Shown here piece by piece: positions 6,161-8,025 of a stretch of 8,025 nt of DNA. The notes under the pieces are model-generated. The model made no database searches and was not told the DNA's origin. It worked only from the letters and a program-made list of their open reading frames with translations. How positions within the stretch are numbered: the stretch's first letter is position 1; the number at the start of each line of letters is the position of its first letter. Source of the stretch: an uncultured Polymorphobacter sp. GTDB taxonomy: Bacteria > Pseudomonadota > Alphaproteobacteria > Sphingomonadales > Sphingomonadaceae. Where the stretch lies: NCBI GenBank assembly GCA_937871645.1, contig CALMPZ010000644.1, forward strand, positions 1-8,025, given 5' to 3'. A program made the position numbers and the translations under genes.

Positions 6161-6442
6161 GAACGCATGCTCCCGCAACATTGGTCGTGGAGCGTTCAAC
6201 GGCGGCAGCGCAGCCGCCATGCGGGCATTATTGGTGAAGCGCGGTCAACCTTACCGGCGTTTCGCAGGCGTTACAGAGTGCGCCGGGTTTGTGGCGCGGC
6301 AATCCATTAGGAATGATTTGTCCGGGAGCTGCTGTCGAACAGATTGCGGCGTGCGGCGATATCCGGCTTGTCGGCGGCGCGCCGGTTGTGAATATGGCAG
6401 TCACTGACAACAACCAACACAACAATTCTGGGGAGACCTGCC
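6161..6442. promoter_or_regulatory. Divergent intergenic region between RTX gene and SDR
   Basis: These 282 bases separate two oppositely transcribed genes and hold no gene I can support. On the plus strand TTGTCG (6368-6373) and GAATAT (6390-6395), 16 bases apart, are a weak promoter candidate for the SDR, whose ribosome site GGGGAG (6430-6435) is strong. On the minus strand TTGACC (6248-6243) and AATAAT (6232-6227) look like boxes but are only 10 bases apart. A 6-bp inverted repeat GGCGGC/GCCGCC (6201-6206, 6213-6218) would fall in the leader of the RTX transcript. Confidence 0.45.
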
Positions 6443-7231
6443 ATGAAAATCGATTCGAACACTGCCGCCATCGTCACCGGGGGCGCATCCGGCCTCGGCC
6501 AGGCGTCGGCGCGGGCGCTGCGTGCCGCCGGCGTCAAGGTGGCGATCTTCGACATCGCCGAAGCCGGCCAGGCGGTTGCCGACGAGATCGGCGCGACATT
6601 CTGCAACGTCAACATTCTGTCCGAAGAAAGCGCGCTGGCGGGCTTCGAAAAGGCCCGCGCCGTCAACGGCCAGGAACGCATCCTCGTGCATTGCGCGATG
6701 ACCGCCAAGGGCGGCAAGACCGTCGGCCGCGACAAGGCGACCGGTGGCTTCAAGCGCGTTTCGACTGAAGACTATGCCTTCTCGGTCGACGGGATTCTGG
6801 TCGCCAGCTACCGCATGGCGTCGATTTCGGCGCTTGGCATGGCGGGCCTCGAGCCGCTCGAAGACGGCGAACGCGGCGTCATCACGCTGACCTCGAGCGT
6901 CGCGGCGCAGGACGGGCAGGTCGGGCAGGTGTGCTATGGGTCGGCCAAGGCCGGCGTCAACGGGCTGGTGCTGCCGATGGCGCGCGACCTGATGGAGCTC
7001 GGCATTCGCGTCAACTCGATCATGCCGGGGATTTTCGCGACACCGCCGATGCTGCGCTTCAAGGATTTCAACCCGGCGATGTGGGACGGCCTCAACGCCT
7101 CGGTGCCGTTCCCGCGCCGGCTGGGCAACCCGCCCGAATTCGGCAGCCTGGTGATGGAGTTGGTGCGCAACAGCTATTTCAACGCGCAGACGATCCGGCT
7201 TGATGGCGGTATCCGCATGCCGCCCCGTTGA
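6443..7231 (+). CDS. Short-chain dehydrogenase/reductase, HSD10-like, 262 aa
   Basis: NAD(P)-dependent oxidoreductase with a Rossmann fold. The cofactor motif TGGASGLG is at 12-19, and Asp37 at the end of the second strand points to NAD. SSVAAQDGQVGQVCYGSAKAG (151-171) gives Ser152, Tyr165 and Lys169, with the same Ser-Tyr spacing and GQVGQ segment as 17-beta-HSD type 10 / 3-hydroxyacyl-CoA dehydrogenase type 2. The C-terminus has IRVNSIMPGIFATPPM (188-203) and ends LDGGIRMPPR. Likely role: oxidising a 3-hydroxyacyl-CoA or a ring hydroxyl. Unusual: the NNAG structural motif reads VHCAM (82-86), and the usual tetrad Asn in helix 4 appears to be Ser114 (FSVDG). The ATG at 6443 follows GGGGAG by 7 bases. 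The next gene begins 61 bp downstream on the same strand. Fits a beta-oxidation-like route with the dehydrogenases and hydratase, though not co-transcribed with them. Confidence 0.92.
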   Translation: MKIDSNTAAIVTGGASGLGQASARALRAAGVKVAIFDIAEAGQAVADEIGATFCNVNILSEESALAGFEKARAVNGQERILVHCAMTAKGGKTVGRDKATGGFKRVSTEDYAFSVDGILVASYRMASISALGMAGLEPLEDGERGVITLTSSVAAQDGQVGQVCYGSAKAGVNGLVLPMARDLMELGIRVNSIMPGIFATPPMLRFKDFNPAMWDGLNASVPFPRRLGNPPEFGSLVMELVRNSYFNAQTIRLDGGIRMPPR

Positions 7232-7246
7232 GCCGGGCCGCCGGCT
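7231..7246. repeat. Hairpin just after the SDR stop
   Basis: AGCCGG (7231-7236) and CCGGCT (7241-7246) pair perfectly around a 4-base loop, starting at the last base of the SDR stop codon. No T-run follows, so it is not a clear intrinsic terminator. It may slow transcription into, or protect mRNA upstream of, the cytochrome gene. Confidence 0.35.
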
Positions 7247-7292
7247 ACGCGCACCCGTGTGGCCGGCGCCACCACTGGCAAGGAACTGAGCC

Positions 7293-7952
7293 ATGACGAA
7301 CCCGCAGTTGCGCCGCTATGTCTGGGACGCGCCGACGCGGCTGTTCCACTGGGGCATTGCCGGCCTGGTCGGGTTCTCATGGTGGAGCGCCGAAAACGGC
7401 CATATGGACTGGCACTACAAGTCGGGGCTGGTTGTCGCGGGCCTGCTGGTCTTCCGCATCCTGTGGGGCTTTGTCGGCAGCGATACGGCGCGCTTCGCGC
7501 AATTCCTGCGCGGGCCGGTGGCGGTCCGCGCCTATCTGCGGGGGCAGTTGGCGCCGCGCCCCGGACATAACCCGCTCGGCGGCTGGAGTGTGCTGGCGCT
7601 GCTGCTGGTGCTGGTCACGCAGGTGACGACGGGGCTGTTCAGTGTCGATGTCGACGGCATGGAATCGGGGCCGCTGTCGTATCTGCTCGATTTCGATCAG
7701 GGCCGCATCGCCGCCGAGATTCACGAGCTGAGCTTCAACCTGCTGCTGGCGCTGGTGGCGCTGCATATCGCGGCGATTTTCTATCATCTAGTCTTCAAGC
7801 GCCACAATCTGACGCGCGCGATGGTGACGGGCTATCAGTCGTTCGATGCCGGCGGCACCGGGCTGGCACGCGTTGGCTGGTGGCGGTTCGTCATCGCCGC
7901 TGCAATGGCTGTTGCCGCAGTCTATTGGCTGTCGCGCGGTGGCCGGTTCTGA
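7293..7952 (+). CDS. Cytochrome b561-family membrane protein, 219 aa
   Basis: Membrane-embedded b-type cytochrome that passes electrons between quinone and a partner redox protein; bacterial members bind two haems through histidines in four helices. The start RRYVWDAPTRLFHWGIAGLV (first helix, about 12-31) is characteristic. Candidate haem ligands are His19 (helix 1), His41 (start of helix 2, about 41-61), His144 and His158 (helices 3-4 of the core), with His165 also nearby. GHNPLGGWSVLALLLVLV (91-108) is another family signature, leading into a helix. A further hydrophobic segment at about 197-213 follows the core, making five predicted segments. The length is within the family's usual range. 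The ATG at 7293 has AAGGA (7280-7284) 8 bases upstream. It lies 61 bp downstream of the SDR on the same strand and could share its transcript, though a hairpin lies between. Its redox partner is not in the window. Confidence 0.92.
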   Translation: MTNPQLRRYVWDAPTRLFHWGIAGLVGFSWWSAENGHMDWHYKSGLVVAGLLVFRILWGFVGSDTARFAQFLRGPVAVRAYLRGQLAPRPGHNPLGGWSVLALLLVLVTQVTTGLFSVDVDGMESGPLSYLLDFDQGRIAAEIHELSFNLLLALVALHIAAIFYHLVFKRHNLTRAMVTGYQSFDAGGTGLARVGWWRFVIAAAMAVAAVYWLSRGGRF

Positions 7953-7987
7953 CCGTCGCCGGCAATGCACTTTGCGATTTGAAGTGA

Positions 7988-8025
7988 TGGTGGACGCACC
8001 AGGGTTCGAACCTGGGACCCGCTGA
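7988..8025 (-). tRNA. 3' part of a tRNA, identity uncertain (runs off right edge)
   Basis: Read on the minus strand: anticodon 3' stem TCAGC (8025-8021), variable loop GGGTC, T arm CCAGG-TTCGAAC-CCTGG (8015-7999), acceptor strand TGCGTCC (7998-7992), discriminator A and encoded CCA (7990-7988). The anticodon lies beyond the window. The TCAGCGGGTCCCAGG stretch resembles alphaproteobacterial tRNA-Lys, but that is memory of the family, not proof. Confidence 0.88.

Noticed and set aside
6227..6248. TTGACC and AATAAT on the minus strand as a promoter for the RTX gene
   Set aside because: The boxes are only 10 bases apart, far from the 16-18 needed for sigma-70, although either may be half of another promoter.
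449..8025. tRNA genes near both ends as the borders of an integrated island
   Set aside because: No integrase, no duplicated tRNA 3' end and no composition shift are visible. The two tRNAs differ in sequence, so there is no sign of att repeats.

Overview
The window looks like chromosomal DNA of a GC-rich alphaproteobacterium. The gene types (acyl-CoA dehydrogenase pair, HSD10-like reductase, a beta-helix/RTX protein starting MAIIN, cytochrome b561) fit a sphingomonad, but that placement is inference from gene style, not from a marker gene. The interval contains no insertion sequence, phage gene, CRISPR array or ribosomal RNA.

Layout, left to right. The 5' part of an N-formylglutamate amidohydrolase-like gene runs off the left edge on the minus strand (1-327). 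A complete tRNA-Val(GAC) follows on the plus strand (449-523), preceded by a short inverted repeat. Next comes a minus-strand, tightly coupled pair of acyl-CoA dehydrogenases (380 aa upstream, 394 aa downstream, 11 bp apart). Their conserved motifs are complementary: one keeps the catalytic Glu and the EPxSGSD loop, the other keeps RxQFG and the HGGMGMTEELP segment. An enoyl-CoA hydratase-like gene (3163-3906) is transcribed divergently from the pair across a 256-bp region holding a 14-bp palindrome.

Converging on the hydratase with only 7 bp between stop codons is a long minus-strand gene (6160 down to 3914). It encodes a right-handed beta-helix followed by RTX calcium-binding repeats and a type I secretion-type C-terminus. 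It is broken by one in-frame TAA at codon 572, exactly where two preceding modules, each 79 residues apart, have a Tyr. A 282-bp divergent intergenic region separates it from a plus-strand short-chain dehydrogenase (6443-7231) and a cytochrome b561 (7293-7952). A partial minus-strand tRNA closes the window.

How the genes may work together: two acyl-CoA dehydrogenases, a crotonase-fold enzyme and an HSD10-like dehydrogenase cover the oxidation, hydration and second oxidation steps of a beta-oxidation-like route for a CoA thioester, possibly a bulky one such as a steroid side chain. The substrate is not readable from the sequence. The RTX protein and cytochrome b561 have no obvious link to that route. 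I see no wholly new system. The most informative points are the complementary dehydrogenase pair, the precisely placed nonsense codon, and non-canonical active-site residues in the hydratase and the SDR.
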